Shown here: positions 44,040 to 55,894 of the stretch, piece by piece | Position numbering within the stretch: the first letter of the stretch is position 1 | How the letters are laid out: each line of letters opens with the position of its first letter | Source of the DNA: Toxorhynchites rutilus septentrionalis | Lineage: Eukaryota; Arthropoda; Insecta; Diptera; Culicidae | Direction of reading: 5' to 3' | Assembly (NCBI RefSeq): GCF_029784135.1 | Contig: NC_073746.1 | Span: forward strand, 289,865,089 to 289,929,088 | DNA length: 64,000 bases | The notes under the pieces: generated by a model | Database searches by the model: none | Told to the model about the DNA's origin: nothing | The model's input: only the letters and a program-made list of their open reading frames with translations | Made by a program: the position numbers and the translations under genes

Positions 44040-45328
44040 AAGGGTGTGTCACATCAAATTGCATCACGGAAAAAACACTGTAGAAATTTAATTTTTAGGA
44101 ATTATATCTTCAGCTTATAATCAGATAATCAGATAAGAGTGTATAGATCACGTTGGTCATGCTTCACTGTCAATTTTTCGTAAATTTGGAAAAATGTCGT
44201 CGAACGAAAAAGAGCGTCGTGAATTAATCCTGTGCACTCATTTCGAGAATCCGGAGTTGTCACATCGGGACATCGGTAAGATGCTGGGAATCGTCCAATC
44301 CACGGTCAGCAGAGTACTAAAACGATACTTCGAGAACCTAACCATCGACCGGAAGGTGAAGAACGGCAAAAATGGATGCTCCGTCAGTGAAAAAGATCAA
44401 AGGCGCGTAGTTAAGCAGTTTAGAGTTCGGTCCGGGATGTCGCCAATAAGCTGAATTTGTCAAGTTCATTCGTCCAGCGGACCAAGCAGCGGAAGGCCTG
44501 CGTACATACAAGGTTCAGAAGGCACCTAACCGCGACGAAAGGCAAAACATGGTCGGGAAGACGCGAGCCCGGAAGCTGTACACCGAAATGCTGACGAAGC
44601 CGCATTGCCTGGTAATGGACGACGAAACCTACGGAAACCAAAGCGAACTTTCGTCAGCTGCCGGGCCTGTTGTTCTTCTCCGCAGAGGACAAATTCAGCG
44701 TTCCGGAGGAGATTCGCAAGCAGAAACTATCCAAGTTTGCCAAAAAGTACATGGTGTGGCAAGCGATCTGCTCTTGCGGAAAGCGGAGCGCCGCCTTCGT
44801 GATGACCGGCACGGTAAACGGGCAGGTTTACCTTAAGGAGTGCATACAGAAGCGCTTACTACCACTATTGAAGCAGCACGAGGGCCCGATCATCTTCTGG
44901 CCGGATCTCGCTTCGTGCCACTATTCAAAAGACGTGTTGGAGTGGTACGAAGCCAACGGGGTCACCTTCGTGCCAAAGGAAATGAACCCGCCCAACGCGC
45001 CGGAGCTTCGCCCAATAGAGAAATATTGGGCGATTATGAAGCAGGCCTTCCTGAAGAACCCAAAAGTTGTCAAATCGGAGGCGGACTTCTAGAGAAAATG
45101 GATTTCTGTTCAAAAAAACTACAACCTGACGTTGTACAGAACCTTATGGACGGGGTAAAGAGGAAGGTGCGAGCATACGGGCTTGGGCTCGAAGTATGAA
45201 TAAAAAGAAAATGCCAAAAGTTGTTTAATAGTTTTTATTTTACTGTCTAAAATTTTCAAAAGGATCGGTCTACTGGGCGAATTTCTACAGCGTTTTTTCC
45301 GTGATGCAATTTGATGTGACACACCCTT
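44040..45328 (+). mobile_element. Second DD37E element, full length, nested
   Basis: 1289 bp from AAGGGTGTGTCACATCAAAT to its inverted copy (…GATGTGACACACCCTT), TIR about 37 bp, with TA duplication at 44038-44039 and 45329-45330. Its 5' part is nearly identical to 4574-5085. It inserted into the TIR element at 43989-45986. The transposase gene inside is broken. Confidence 0.9.
44194..45199 (+). pseudogene. DD37E transposase with several frameshifts
   Basis: It starts MSSNEKERRELILCTHFENP with the same HTH as the fragment at 4726. Reading frame changes occur near 44420, between 44640 and 44670, and near 45090. The pieces are the HTH part; then HCLVMDDETYG (first catalytic Asp); then FFSAEDKFSVPEE, IIFWPDLASCHYSKDVLEW (second Asp) and APELRPIEKYW (Glu, 37 residues on). 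After a stop at 45090 come VVQNLMDGVKRKVRAYG and the normal C-terminus. The changes are small indels, so this is a recent loss. The transposase differs from the intact one at 3402 and belongs to a distinct DD37E family with different ends. Confidence 0.9.
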
Positions 45329-45986
45329 TAAACGCAATCAAAGTTTTCTAGTATAATTGTCTAACAGAAGCTTGGCGATGCACCGGTTTTTAATAGGAAA
45401 TAAACTATTGTTTAATAAAATGTGAAGAATTCCCTTCACTTGAATCAATAAAGCTTCATTACGGTTTAAATATATATGATGGGACAGTTAGGCATAGAAT
45501 AACAACATGGGACTATTGAACTTGATGTTGTTGTTTGAAGTACTGGGAACAAATAAGTTTTTTTTTTGTTTTTTTCCGAAAGATTATGCAAAGAAACATT
45601 GTTTTATGAAGAAGGGAGTGATCTGCAAATAAATCTCATTGTTATTAGGCATTCGCTAACAAGGTGTATACGTGTTCTGCTAACCTTTTTTTTTCATTCA
45701 TTTAAGAATTAGTTTGTTCTTCCAAACCAGAAATGAGTGCATTAGCCCTGCGTGACATAAAATTCTTGTACTTGAACCGATTCATTTATTGTGGATCTGC
45801 AAAAAAATACATGGTGAGACATTTATGCCTAGGATATTAACATGGGACAATTGAGCTTGAACAGCTGAGAACAAACAATAAGTTTTTCGGTGGCTCTCTG
45901 GAATATTAGGCATAAAAACATCGTTTAATGTAGAAAAATGAAAACTGTCAAAAAGTAACATGGGACAACTATGCGTAAAACGGCAG

Positions 45987-46688
45987 TATAGTTTCTGGAA
46001 TATAAGACATTTTCTGGAATATAAGTATTCGAAAAAAGTTCATATTCTATTAAGATCTAAGACTTTATCGCATACACTGACTTCAAACAAAATGCTAATG
46101 CTTACAATGCTTACAAAAATAGAGAGAGAAAGTTAACAATAAGTAGCTGCGATGACATGTCAGTTTGTTTTGTGTTGCATGTCTCTTCAATAAATAGTAG
46201 GAGAAAAATTAGTATTAATTCCCCTCGCTCAATGAGCAAGTATTCATTGGTTGCCGTTGATAACCAATGTTTTTGTTATAGATTTTATTAAACTTTAAAG
46301 TCCCTTTTTAAACATCTTTTTTCTTGATTAAAGGAATATCGTTTCTCGCTTCATCCCCCACAGGAAACATATCGCCGCCCTCCCATCACCGAAGCGCTGT
46401 TTCTGGAGACATGTTGAATCCCAGGTTGAATCTTTTTGATTAGTACGGTCATGATCAGTCGTGGTTTCCATTGGTGTGACATCGCTGTGTTTCGAGGGAT
46501 TGTAGTTGAATGTTTCTATGTTGGCCTGATACAGTGCGGCTCCTGCCTGCGTTTAGCTCACCGCTGATCCGTTCAGAATTCTTTTTGTGTGCACTTTGTT
46601 AGTACAAATGTACGTGGCTTACACCACAATCCCATACTTGCGTTGCTTTATGTTGCGTTAACATATGATTGAATCTGGAAAAAAACAT
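45987..46688. other. Intron sequence, no gene recognised
   Basis: 46000-46330 is AT-rich. 46330-46650 is GC-richer and lies just 3' of the zinc-finger remnant on the minus strand, so it may include more of that decayed gene, but I cannot read it. Confidence 0.4.
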
Positions 46689-47425
46689 ATATTTACAGGT
46701 CATTCATTGAAGGCAGCAACAGATCTACTATCCGATAATCTGCGCCAGAGGTATCACAATACACAAGATCTCCGGTGTGTTTCATCACATGATAACGCAA
46801 CGGGCGAATGCCTTGTCGTAACTGGTGTATTTGTGTTTGTAAGGATTTTCATCGTGGAGTTGCTCATACTGCCGGAGACCTTTTCTCCAGCGGCACTTTA
46901 ACCCGCAGATACTGCTTACAAAGTCCTTTTCTTATGGATTGATTCAGTATGAATCTTAAACTGCTGCTCAACGTAGAACCGCCGATCACTGATTAGACTG
47001 ACAATATCTTTCTGCTATTTTTCATCATGTGTAGGATGTGTACGTTATATGTGGCGCTGAAAGACAATATTTTATAACATATTTGGTAAATCTGTTGCAC
47101 AAAAAGGCAGGTTTGTCTTCCGTACATTTCTTATCCCGTTTGTCTTGCAATTCCCGCGATCCCTTCGGTCCTGTAGGCAGACATGAGTCGTTCTTCCTTG
47201 GACGTCCACGATACTTTCGTACTTTTTTTTGCATCTTCATCGTTCTCAGATTTAATTGTGCATTCTTCCATCATGCTTTCCACGTTTTCACAATCCGGTG
47301 AATAGTCGTCACCATCGGAACCAGATTCGCTGTCCAATGAACATGATGCAGTAAAATGCTTTGGTAGTTCGAAGTGAGCATCTAATTCCACTACTAGTGG
47401 CTTAATTTTTACGTCCATAGCAAAA
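46689..47425 (-). pseudogene. C2H2 zinc-finger protein pseudogene
   Basis: On the minus strand an acidic linker (CSLDSESGSDGDDYSPDCEN, then MEECTIKSENDEDAKK) leads, after a one-base frame change, into VRKYRGRPRKND (an AT-hook-like GRP core). It continues to CTEDKPAFLCNRFTKYV, a finger start that has lost its second cysteine. Further 3', after more frame changes, ICGLKCRWRKGLRQYEQLH, ENPYKHKYTSYDKAFARC and KHTGDLVYC show degraded fingers and HTG-type linkers. Stops and missing zinc ligands rule out function. Acidic linker plus C2H2 fingers is typical of the large mosquito zinc-finger families. Its 5' end abuts the TIR element that starts at 47479, which may have split it. Confidence 0.65.
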
Positions 47426-48378
47426 TAATCTTTGTTTGATTCATTCTCCTCATTGACAATGTACTGTGGGCCGCTATAGGGGAACCGCGGGTAATACGGA
47501 CAGTGGGGGTAATATGGACAGGTGGTTGATTTGTATAGCTATATTTTGAATTTTCGATTTCTGTTAATGAGAACACCTTCTACATGTTATTCTATAATAT
47601 TTACGCCACCTTATGGCAGTGAATACTGATCAAAAGTGGAAAAGGGAAACAAAAACCGAAAATCATACATGATTCCGCGTGAGGATATAATTTTAGCTGT
47701 CTCGATATTAAGAATTTTGAGTAGATTAATATCAAAATTCAATTCGCTGATGGTTGTATTTCGATTTGTGAGTTAACAGAGAAGCGATATTAGTTATGTA
47801 CGGAGAATTAAATTCATTTTTGAGTGGAAAAATTTAAATGATTGAAATAAATGTACTCGTGGGGTAAAACGGACAGTTGCCAGTGGGAGTGAGATGAACT
47901 GTGAAAAGTCTGTTTAATCTATTCCTAAGGAATGCTCTGAGTCTAAAAAAGGAAATCAAATCGCCGAATCTGTACTGTTTAGGAGCTGACTGAAACCAAA
48001 AGCAAAATAGTCGAGGGTCTGTCCGCTGCGTTTATACTGCTGCACGATATCACTTCTAGGTAGATTAGTTCGATTTTTTCATCATTTAACGGACATTCGT
48101 GATGAGTTAAGACCTTGGTTGAAAAAAAAAATCCTCTCGCGATCGATAAACCTCTACGCTTCATATATTACAAACCTGTCCATATTACCCCCACTACATG
48201 TCCATTATACCCGTATCGAAAAAAAAATTTAAATTAAATTTTTTTTTCTGTTCTAATTTTAGTAGAAAACATTGAAAAACACATTTTTTATAATATTTGG
48301 GCAATTAGGTAGAAAAACAGTATATTTAATTGCAAGAAACTGCATCAAAGTTTTGGGAAACATGAGTTTCCAAAGATA

Positions 48379-49624
48379 CAGGGTTTTCCAACTTTAAATT
48401 CCGAAAGTAAATTGAAATAAAACACACTTAGAATTCGAATTTCGATGAAACTTTTATTTCAAATTAAAGTTTAGTTTATGCAATCATGTGTGAAATACAA
48501 CATCATTTAAATGTCCACCTAGGGCTTCCTCACACACCTTGATCCATAACAGGTAATTTTCGATGACTTTTCGGCACATATGGGGCGGTATCTCGGTCAT
48601 AACTTCACGAATGTTGTCTTTCAAATGTTCAAGAGTTTGCGGAGAGTTGGCATAGATACGGTCTTTCGCATAACCCAACAAAAAAAAGTCTAGCGGGTTC
48701 AAATCGCATGATCCGGACGGCTAATTGGCATCACCAAAACGCGAAATTATGCGTCCCTCAAATTTCGTTCGCAATATGGCAATGTTCGGTCGTGTTGTGT
48801 TCAATTTGTGGCAAAAAAATCGGTTAACATGCGACCATAGCGCTCACCATTCACAGTTACCGTCTCGCCGTCCTCATTTTCAAAGAAATACGGCTCGATG
48901 ACTCCACCAGACCATAATGCGCACCAAACAGTGACTTTTGGCGGATGCAATGGCCTCTCAACAATCACGTGTGGATTTTCTGAGCCCCATATACGGAAAT
49001 TTTGGGTGTTCACATAGCCACCGAGCTCGAAATGTGCCTCATCGCTGAAGAAAATTTGATGCGAAAATTCAGCATTTTGCTGCTGTTGTTCGTTCACCCA
49101 ATCGACGTATGCCCGACGCATTCCATGGTCACCACGCTCTAATTTTTGTACCAGTTGGACTTTATATGGATGTAGGTGCAAGTCCAAATGCAAAATTCAC
49201 CACAATGATGTGTTTGACAAGCCCAATTGCTGAGCACGCCGTGGAATCGAAAGATTCGGGTCATCCTCCACACTGGCAACAACAGCAGCAGCGGCCGAAC
49301 GCACATTACAATGATGCACAGATTTCACAATATCCGCTACGGATCCAGTTTGTTCGAATTTACACACTACATTAGCGATTGTGTGCTCTGTAGGCCGTCC
49401 ATAACGACCAAAATCCGTCCGTAATGCTCGAAAAACATTTGCCGGTTTTTCATCATTTTTATAGTATAATTTAACAAAATTAACACGTTGTGTGATGCTA
49501 AAACGATCCATATTGTAAAATGGCAGACATTCAACTAACGATATGACGCTTTGGTTGACAGCTATGTCAAACGGTTGTCTGCGCAGGGCTGTATACTTTC
49601 GGAAGCCCGAAATGGAAAACCCTG
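48379..49624 (-). mobile_element. Tc1/mariner-superfamily element (DD41D-like), nested
   Basis: 1246 bp between CAGGGTTTTCCAACTTTAAA and the inverted GAAATGGAAAACCCTG, with further inverted identity at TTCCGAAAGTA / TACTTTCGGAA. The TA duplication is at 48377-48378 and 49625-49626. It encodes a broken transposase on the minus strand. Confidence 0.85.
48484..49511 (-). pseudogene. Tc1/mariner-type transposase, deleted and frameshifted
   Basis: It begins MDRFSITQRVNFVKLYYKND with an HTH region (DFGRYGRPTEHTIANVV, VEDDPNLSIPRRAQQLGLS). After a frame change MHLDLHLHPYKVQLVQKL leads to SHQIFFSDEAHFELGGYVN (first catalytic Asp) and VTVWCALWSGGVIEPYFFEN. The region that should hold the second Asp (a WQQDGA-type motif) is missing. 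It resumes with RIISRFGDAN, a stop and CDLNPLDFFLLGYAKD (third acidic residue), then IPPHMCRKVIENYLLWIKVC. The wording matches insect DD41D (rosa/VS-like) transposases as I remember them. Because the second Asp is lost, the spacing cannot be counted here. Confidence 0.8.
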
Positions 49625-49671
49625 TATAATTGAAGTTCTTCTTAACATGTCCGTTTCACCCCCACCTCCCC

Positions 49672-52200
49672 TAAATAAAATATTCCACTTCGACGCAAAT
49701 TTGCTCCTTATTGAAAAAAAATCTCTTCTCCACCACGAAGCAACCGATGATACCATCCTGGGGCATGAATCAGTGGCAGAACTCGTCTTCGTCGAACGCC
49801 GGTGTTAGATTGAATCCAGCGAGGTAGCGCTCCAGTAATCGATGGATCTCTTTCAAATCTGCTTCCCGTCTTTTTCGGAAACCGGAGTTTATCGAAAAGT
49901 CGGAAAGAAACGTTTCTGTATCGCCCGGCAGTTCATACAGTTTGATCGTTCTCTGCATCGTCATGTTGCGTGAGAGATGAAAGAATTTAACCTGCAACCA
50001 TTTGATTCATAAGCTAATTTGCAAAAAATGTCTCAGGCAAAACCGATTTTGCCCCAACCAGCCTCTTCGGGTTCAGAGACCGATGCCAGTAGTAAGAAGA
50101 AGCGACCGGTTTTGGCAGCATAACGCCAGCCGCGTAGCCCGCTTGAAAGATCCAGTAATCTCTCGATCAATACTCAATACCGAACGTTTTGAACGCAATT
50201 TTTTGTGTACACACAAGAAAATAATTTTAACCATTTTCTGTTTTTTTTTGTGTACATTTAGAATGGCAACAATTACCAGTGTCTCCCAGGTAAAGCCATC
50301 CAGTATTGTGTACAACTCGACTCGATTTGGATTTGTTTGCCTCTATCGGTTCCTTTACCGCTATTTTTTCGTCCATCACCGGCTGCGTGGACCAGAACCT
50401 GAAGAACTTATTTAGTGCCTTCTCTGGCATTTTCGCTGGCTTGAGCAAACTCAACTTTAGCTGCTCTATTACATTCATCAGCATATCCTGGCTGAAAATT
50501 TGACCACCTACAAATAACTGGATAAAGCTACACTATACTACACCGCACAATAAATTTTCTGCCGGTACGACTAGCTGGTCCAGTAGACATTACCGCCGTT
50601 TCATTGGGTCCAACGGACGTAGAAAACAGCGCTATTTATGGTACTTTCAGCTGATCCTCGATCCACCTTGGTACTGTTATCATTGTGAACCTTGCAGCAT
50701 TAGCAGCTTCTTCTGGTCCGCTTCCGTCTGTTGCGGCTGAAACCACATCATTCTCCAGCGTCACATATTTCTCTTTAAAATATTGTTTGTGTATTTTTGC
50801 TGACCGCACGATGAGATTTCAAATGATGACAGATATATTTTCTTCGCCGTTGCCAGGAATGATAATCGTCAAAGCTACCAATACCGTGTAGTAAAATGTA
50901 TCAATCGTTGGTAGGGATGTGTATTGCATCTGACATTCATCTTATAAACGGTTGGTAATATCTACAGAAAATGTATACATTCTACAAATGTTTGCATCAG
51001 CAAAGAATTGGTAGTTTATTTACCAATGATGTTCTGGGTGCGTGAAGCCTATGGTGTTTAGAAAACTGGTGGATAAATTTGTCAATGCCTACCTGCGGTC
51101 ATATTGAAAGTCTACTGTACGCTTGAGTAGTGTTTATGAACATTTTAAAAATCTGACCATAAATGATTAGAACGGGTATTTCCATTTTTTAATAGTTTCT
51201 CTTACTACAAGTACTTTGCATGAAGATTTCAAAACGCTTCTACTTCACACTGAACAGAACTCCAGATGTTTACTTTCAGGCGAAACCATTGGAAAATTAA
51301 GTTATTTATGGTTTCCGAGGTGTTAAGATCAAAGAGACGGTTTGTATCATGACTGACACTTTCCCTTAAAAGAAAATATTAAAAATTCGGATAAGTATTT
51401 TATTTATTTTTGAATTATGTTTTATTTTGTGAGTGTATCGACATAATCCCTTGTAATTGCGATGCAACGGTACGAATTGCAGATAGCATTGCTGAAAACA
51501 AAACGAATGAGAGATCAATCTGAAGACAACTGTGAATTACTGAATTATTCTTAAAGGCGGTGGAAATCGGTTAGGATTCTTTGTATTTTTTTCTAGAGAA
51601 AATACACCAAATTTGTTATTTCATTTCAGATGGAAATGAATATTTTATTTTAAATATATAAATTATTGCAGTTTAAAATTGAAGCCACCTGTGAAAAACG
51701 TTGAAACAACTTTTAGGAAATCGTCAAAGATGGGAGCTGCTAAAGCAGATGAGGATCGCTGCGGAAAGCTTAGCTATGTTAGCAACTCAGTTTAAAATCG
51801 TAGGCGAACAACAGCACGAATTGAATGCAGGGAAAGAGTTGAAGAAAAGAGACATTTGGAGGTTAAAAAAACATTGACGAAAACAAAACAAAAAAAGGTT
51901 ACGAGAGTCTGTTCGAATGCGAAAGCAAAGCTATTCCAATGTCTATGTGGAAAGCTTATGAAAACATGGGACTGGGCCGCTAGTCCGTATCATAATATAA
52001 TGCTTCAAAATGATTTTCGAGTGCACGTTTAAAAGAAGTTACAAAGCTACTTGTTAGGATTCTCATTCGAGAGAGTTCGATGTTCATTAACATGGATCTA
52101 ACTGAACTCAACTCTTGGGAAACACCATGGCCTTCATTCTTTTTGATAGTGACTTCTTTCAAACAACCATGTGAAACAAATTGAATTCAGATATTTGCAT
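49672..52200. other. No gene firmly recognised; weak coding-like pieces
   Basis: On the minus strand 49770-49997 reads IKLYELPGDTETFLSDFSIN and LKEIHRLLERYLAGFNLTPA. It lies upstream of the zinc-finger remnant if the TIR element at 47479-49671 is removed, so it could be the 5' part of that pseudogene. On the plus strand 50028-50120 ([20 protein letters not shown]) and 50306-50503 (FSAFSGIFAGLSKLNFSCSI) look like degraded coding DNA but match no family I can name with confidence. The rest is AT-rich. Confidence 0.3.
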
Positions 52201-54950
52201 ATTAGGCTCAAAAGAATTAGCTTAGTAAAAGTGTTTTGCCTTTATTTATAGATGGTTAGTCCACAATCTGCAAAAATTGTCGCCGTACACATTTCTTTGT
52301 CTGATCTCTCGGATAAACTGGATGAATTCAGATTTAACGTTCTCGCAGTATAGTATCAAAGAATTTATCTATCAATATTCCTTCCCGTACTTACCATATA
52401 AATCATTCTCGTATTTTAACGTGTCATCGTCGGAACAGATAAATTGACTGTTGTGCCACGATCGAACAGTCGAGCCATTCTTATATTCCGCATGCACCGA
52501 TACGATTGCGAAATTACGGCTCTCAATATGTCCAAAAGAGTTCTGATATTTGCAAAAAATGTTGAGATACTTGCAATTTGATGTCCAGGGTTTCCATTTG
52601 CCAGTCTAGGTTCATTGCTAAGGTCTAGTTTGATCGTCCTGTCTCGAATTTCGTTGTGATTCATTAAGATTTTATGGATGAACTGCAGTGCTTTCGCTCT
52701 AGGTTGCCGGAGGGCCGTCGTTGCAAGTCTATTTAGTGTCCTCGCCTTTCACCAGGATGAAATTTCAGCCGCTTCAAAAGCGAAGAAAATGTAAATCATT
52801 AATCTTTGAAATATCATAATGGGTCGAAATGAATTATATGTTATCCGATGTTTGACATTACTGGAAACTAAATCGAATAGATATCCTATTATTGATGTAT
52901 AACTATATCTGGTTTTCCTGTTACTCAAGCTGACAATTTAGTTGAGAAAACCAAAAAAAACAAACAAACATCGATTTTCTCAACATTGCTCACGAAAAAC
53001 GGTATCGCTCCTTCGCGTCGGATGAAACTTGTAGCAATCCATTCATCACTCTTGAAGCCCATTTATCCAGCCACATCATTTGTGCAAATCGCTGCTTACG
53101 TTTCCCATCCTCCCCCCGCTCTCGACATCACTGCCATTGTGGCATTTGATCAAGATCGAACGAGGTAGCAGCCGGAGGCGGTGCCCATCAAAAGTGTCGC
53201 CCTTCGTAGAGAAATATTTCACCAGTTGTTGAGCATGAAAAATTGGCCTTGACAGAAAGTTGTTCTGCCATCCACCCATCGCCATCTGTGGAAATTGGGT
53301 TGGGGGTGGGGGCACGCGTGCGTTTGTGGAAACCATACATGTTGGGTACAATGACAGGGTTCCTAGTGTCGGTGCCGAGAAAAATGAAGAGCAAATGTTG
53401 TTCTTTTCTGTCGTTTACACAAAGCGCTATTTGTTGGAAGTTATAAGTTGTTTTGTGCTCGGGACTGTGTAGGCTGGCTTCATCATGCAGCCCGCCATTG
53501 TCCGGATGCGAGCTGTCTGAAAGATAAAATGCTGACTTGCAGGTGAGCTGATGAGCAGGAAGTCCGGTGTGGGTCGGAATAAAGGAAAATTCAGGGCGTT
53601 CGTGGAAAATAACATACAGTTTTCCCATTCATGAGTACTATGGGCAATGTACGACCAGCAAGTAATTCTAATTTCATCCGTCGAATTGAATTGATTGGCC
53701 CCCATAATGTCCCAAACTTGCGAAGCCGTCGTTGGATCAAACCGGAAGCGGACTGTAGCGTTCCAAATAAGGTTTGGTGCATTTTGATCAAATTTAAAGT
53801 TGATGAAATAGGAATTTTACTACCGAACTCTTACAATGTTGTATCTCGGAAACTATTTTGTTTCGATTTTGGCTCACTACAATGGTACTTTTTATTACTT
53901 TTGGGATTGAAACTACTTTTATTTTGTAAAATTATCCTGAGAAATTTAGCTTGACCGCAAAAAAGCAAAATATCCTGGCTCCAATAGTTCGAAAGTATAC
54001 TATGCAATGTGACAGATTAATCTTTAAAAATCCCTTAAAATTTATTTGTTTTGTACAGATAAATATGATTAAAATATGATGTAAGAGTTCATATTCAGTT
54101 AGACGAAATATATAATGCGCTTCTAAAATCGCAATTACACAGCCTGTTAATTGCGTATGATTGTGTTATTGATTGATATTGTTTTTTGAATGTATTTTTC
54201 AGTGTTTACTTCTCTCTTGTTATTTTTTTTACTGATAAATATATGTAATCTGCCCTAAATACCGCAACGGGTCATTTGTCCTTTGCAAACATATATATGA
54301 TATCAGAAAGGTTTGTATGTTTGGTTGTGATACAATATCATTGCATTACACATTTTTTGCCATTGCTTTACATATTTTGCTGTATGTGAATTATCAGAAT
54401 TAATTGTATTGCTGATTATCCAAGCGAGCTAATAGTAACAATTCCAAGCTTGGTGCTATTTTGCGTGCCAAAAATATAATTTCAATATTTTGCTAATAAT
54501 TGTTATCCCAAAATGTCGACATATACAGGAGAAATATGGTATGCCAAGTTTCTCAACAAAACTATATTGATCGAGTCATTGTTCACTAAATATTTATAAA
54601 GGGTCACTTGACCCGCTGTGGTACGAATAGGTATACATGAAACATCGGTAGGTTTAGTGTTAAAGGCTACGAGCAGATATGCCAACCAAATTTTCGAAAA
54701 AGCTGGAATAATTCGAAAAAAACTGGAACTGGAGAGCTGGAAGAAGCTATTTTTTTCTCAATTTTGTATATATTAAAAATACGATATATAGTGATGGTGT
54801 CAGTTAGTGATAATTTTAATTTTCCTCATTCTGTTTGTGATTATACATTTTTACATTATACTTTTGTTTGACATTTTGTATCATTCAAACTAATCCTGAC
54901 ATTCTTTATGCATGTTGGAAGCTCGAATTCCTTACATAATTTTTGTTCCT
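52201..54950. other. Intron sequence, no gene recognised
   Basis: 52960-53640 is balanced, apparently unique DNA with open frames on both strands (up to 146 codons) but no domain or suitable splice sites. 53640-54950 is AT-rich. A stretch of CTGGAA/TTCCAG iterations near 54700 recalls 11760-11860. Confidence 0.45.
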
Positions 54951-54959
54951 GTTCTTTTT

Positions 54960-55373
54960 CTGAGCTTCGTTTTGTTTAAAGTGTATTCTGAAAGCAACCA
55001 TTCCACGGTTGCTGAGGATTGCGGCAGAATCAGAAATCTCATATTTTTTTCTCAATTTGGGAAAAGTAAAATTATTGTCATACCTTTCTAGTGATAGAAT
55101 TCTACCTCAATCCTGAAAATCATTTCGATCGATATTCGGAAGATTTTGTAGAAGAAGAACAATTGACATATGCTTCCATTCCATGACAATAGTTGAATCA
55201 GTTATCATCATGTTAATGTTCGAAGAATCATTGAAACTGAAACGTTCTAGAAATTGATTGCAGTACAACCTTAAACAATTGGTTTTGAATTCAGCTACGA
55301 CGTTGTCTGGAATAGAACAAAAATATTCAGTGATCAACATTTCAGTCGCAGCGCCTACATGAACATTATCCAA
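54960..55373 (-). pseudogene. Possible hAT-like transposase remnant
   Basis: On the minus strand a frame reads VAEFKTNCLRLYCNQFLERF, SSNINMMITDSTIV and SIVLLLQNLPNIDRNDFQD, then after a stop FTFPKLRKKYEISDSAAILS. Order and spacing resemble the region just before and into the C-terminal dimerisation domain of some hAT transposases. The diagnostic PHS-A-VER-F motif is not preserved. It could equally be another decayed gene. Confidence 0.3.
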
Positions 55374-55894
55374 ACTGAACGTTGTACAAATTGGTTTAAC
55401 TTTTCATTTGATAATCATTATCCAAAACTGTTCTGAATAACCTTGCTCAAATGCAAAATAAATATTGTTCCTTCGGACATTCGCTTTGGAATAATCTGTT
55501 AATATTGATCACCCTGGTCAGAGCATAATATAAAAAGTTTAACTAAATAATCTTCGAAGATAGATCGATCTTACGCGGATCTCGTCTACTTGATCAACCT
55601 TCAAAATAAATCCGAAATAAATTCGAAGCGGTTCGTAATATATTCCAACATACGTTTGACAACACTTTCCAATGAAAGCCACCGCGTGGCCGACATGGGT
55701 CCTGGCAACCCTATTCCAATCAACACAAATTGAGAATAGACAGCATAGAGCTAGGCTCACGCGCAAACCGCAGCTGTCAAGTTTATTGTTTATTGTTTGA
55801 AGTCAATGTTGATGCAAATTAACATAATGCATTTGCAATGGTCTGTAGCCCACGATTTTGCTGGATAGTCTTCTTCAGAAAACGATGTTCGTAA
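55374..55894. other. Intron sequence, no gene recognised
   Basis: No gene or familiar repeat. It ends at the sharp left border of the second copy of the unidentified 0.86 kb repeat. Confidence 0.45.

Larger units (their letters stand above)
43989..45986. mobile_element. TIR element with CTGCCGTTCTACGCATAGTY ends, copy 3, split by a DD37E element
   Basis: The left end CTGCCGTTCTACGCATAGTC at 43989 and the right end (ATGGGACAACTATGCGTAAA then ACGGCAG) at 45986 have TA after the right end. Sequence around the DD37E insertion (…AAAATCAGTAACCAAGATA | TAAACGCAATCAAAGTTTTC) matches the uninterrupted copies at about 31632 and 40380. Without the insertion the element is about 0.71 kb. Confidence 0.8.
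47479..49671. mobile_element. TA-GGGGAA TIR element, split by a DD41D-like element
   Basis: The left end GGGGAACCGCGGGTAATACG (then GACAGTGGGGGTAA) and the right end (CATGTCCGTTTCACCCCCAC then CTCCCC) are imperfect inverted repeats, with TA on both sides (47477-47478 and 49672-49673). Sub-terminal GGGGGTAATATGGACAGG is repeated inverted near 48175-48205. Removing the insertion at 48379-49624 leaves about 945 bp. The ends resemble those at 21920 and 39186, but I see no clear interior homology, so it is a related but separate family. Confidence 0.6.

Noticed and set aside
44420..44836. Plus- and minus-strand open frames overlapping the second DD37E transposase
   Set aside because: They are fragments of the frameshifted transposase or antisense shadows of it, and are described together as one pseudogene.
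47479..49671. Third copy of the 21920/39186 MITE
   Set aside because: Ends and net length (about 945 bp) are similar, but I found no shared interior landmarks, so I keep it as a related but distinct family.
50002..50900. A degraded peroxin-13-like or other host gene on the plus strand
   Set aside because: The phrases [15 protein letters not shown] and FSAFSGIFAGLSKL were suggestive, but order, spacing and the rest of the sequence do not support any family well enough to name it.
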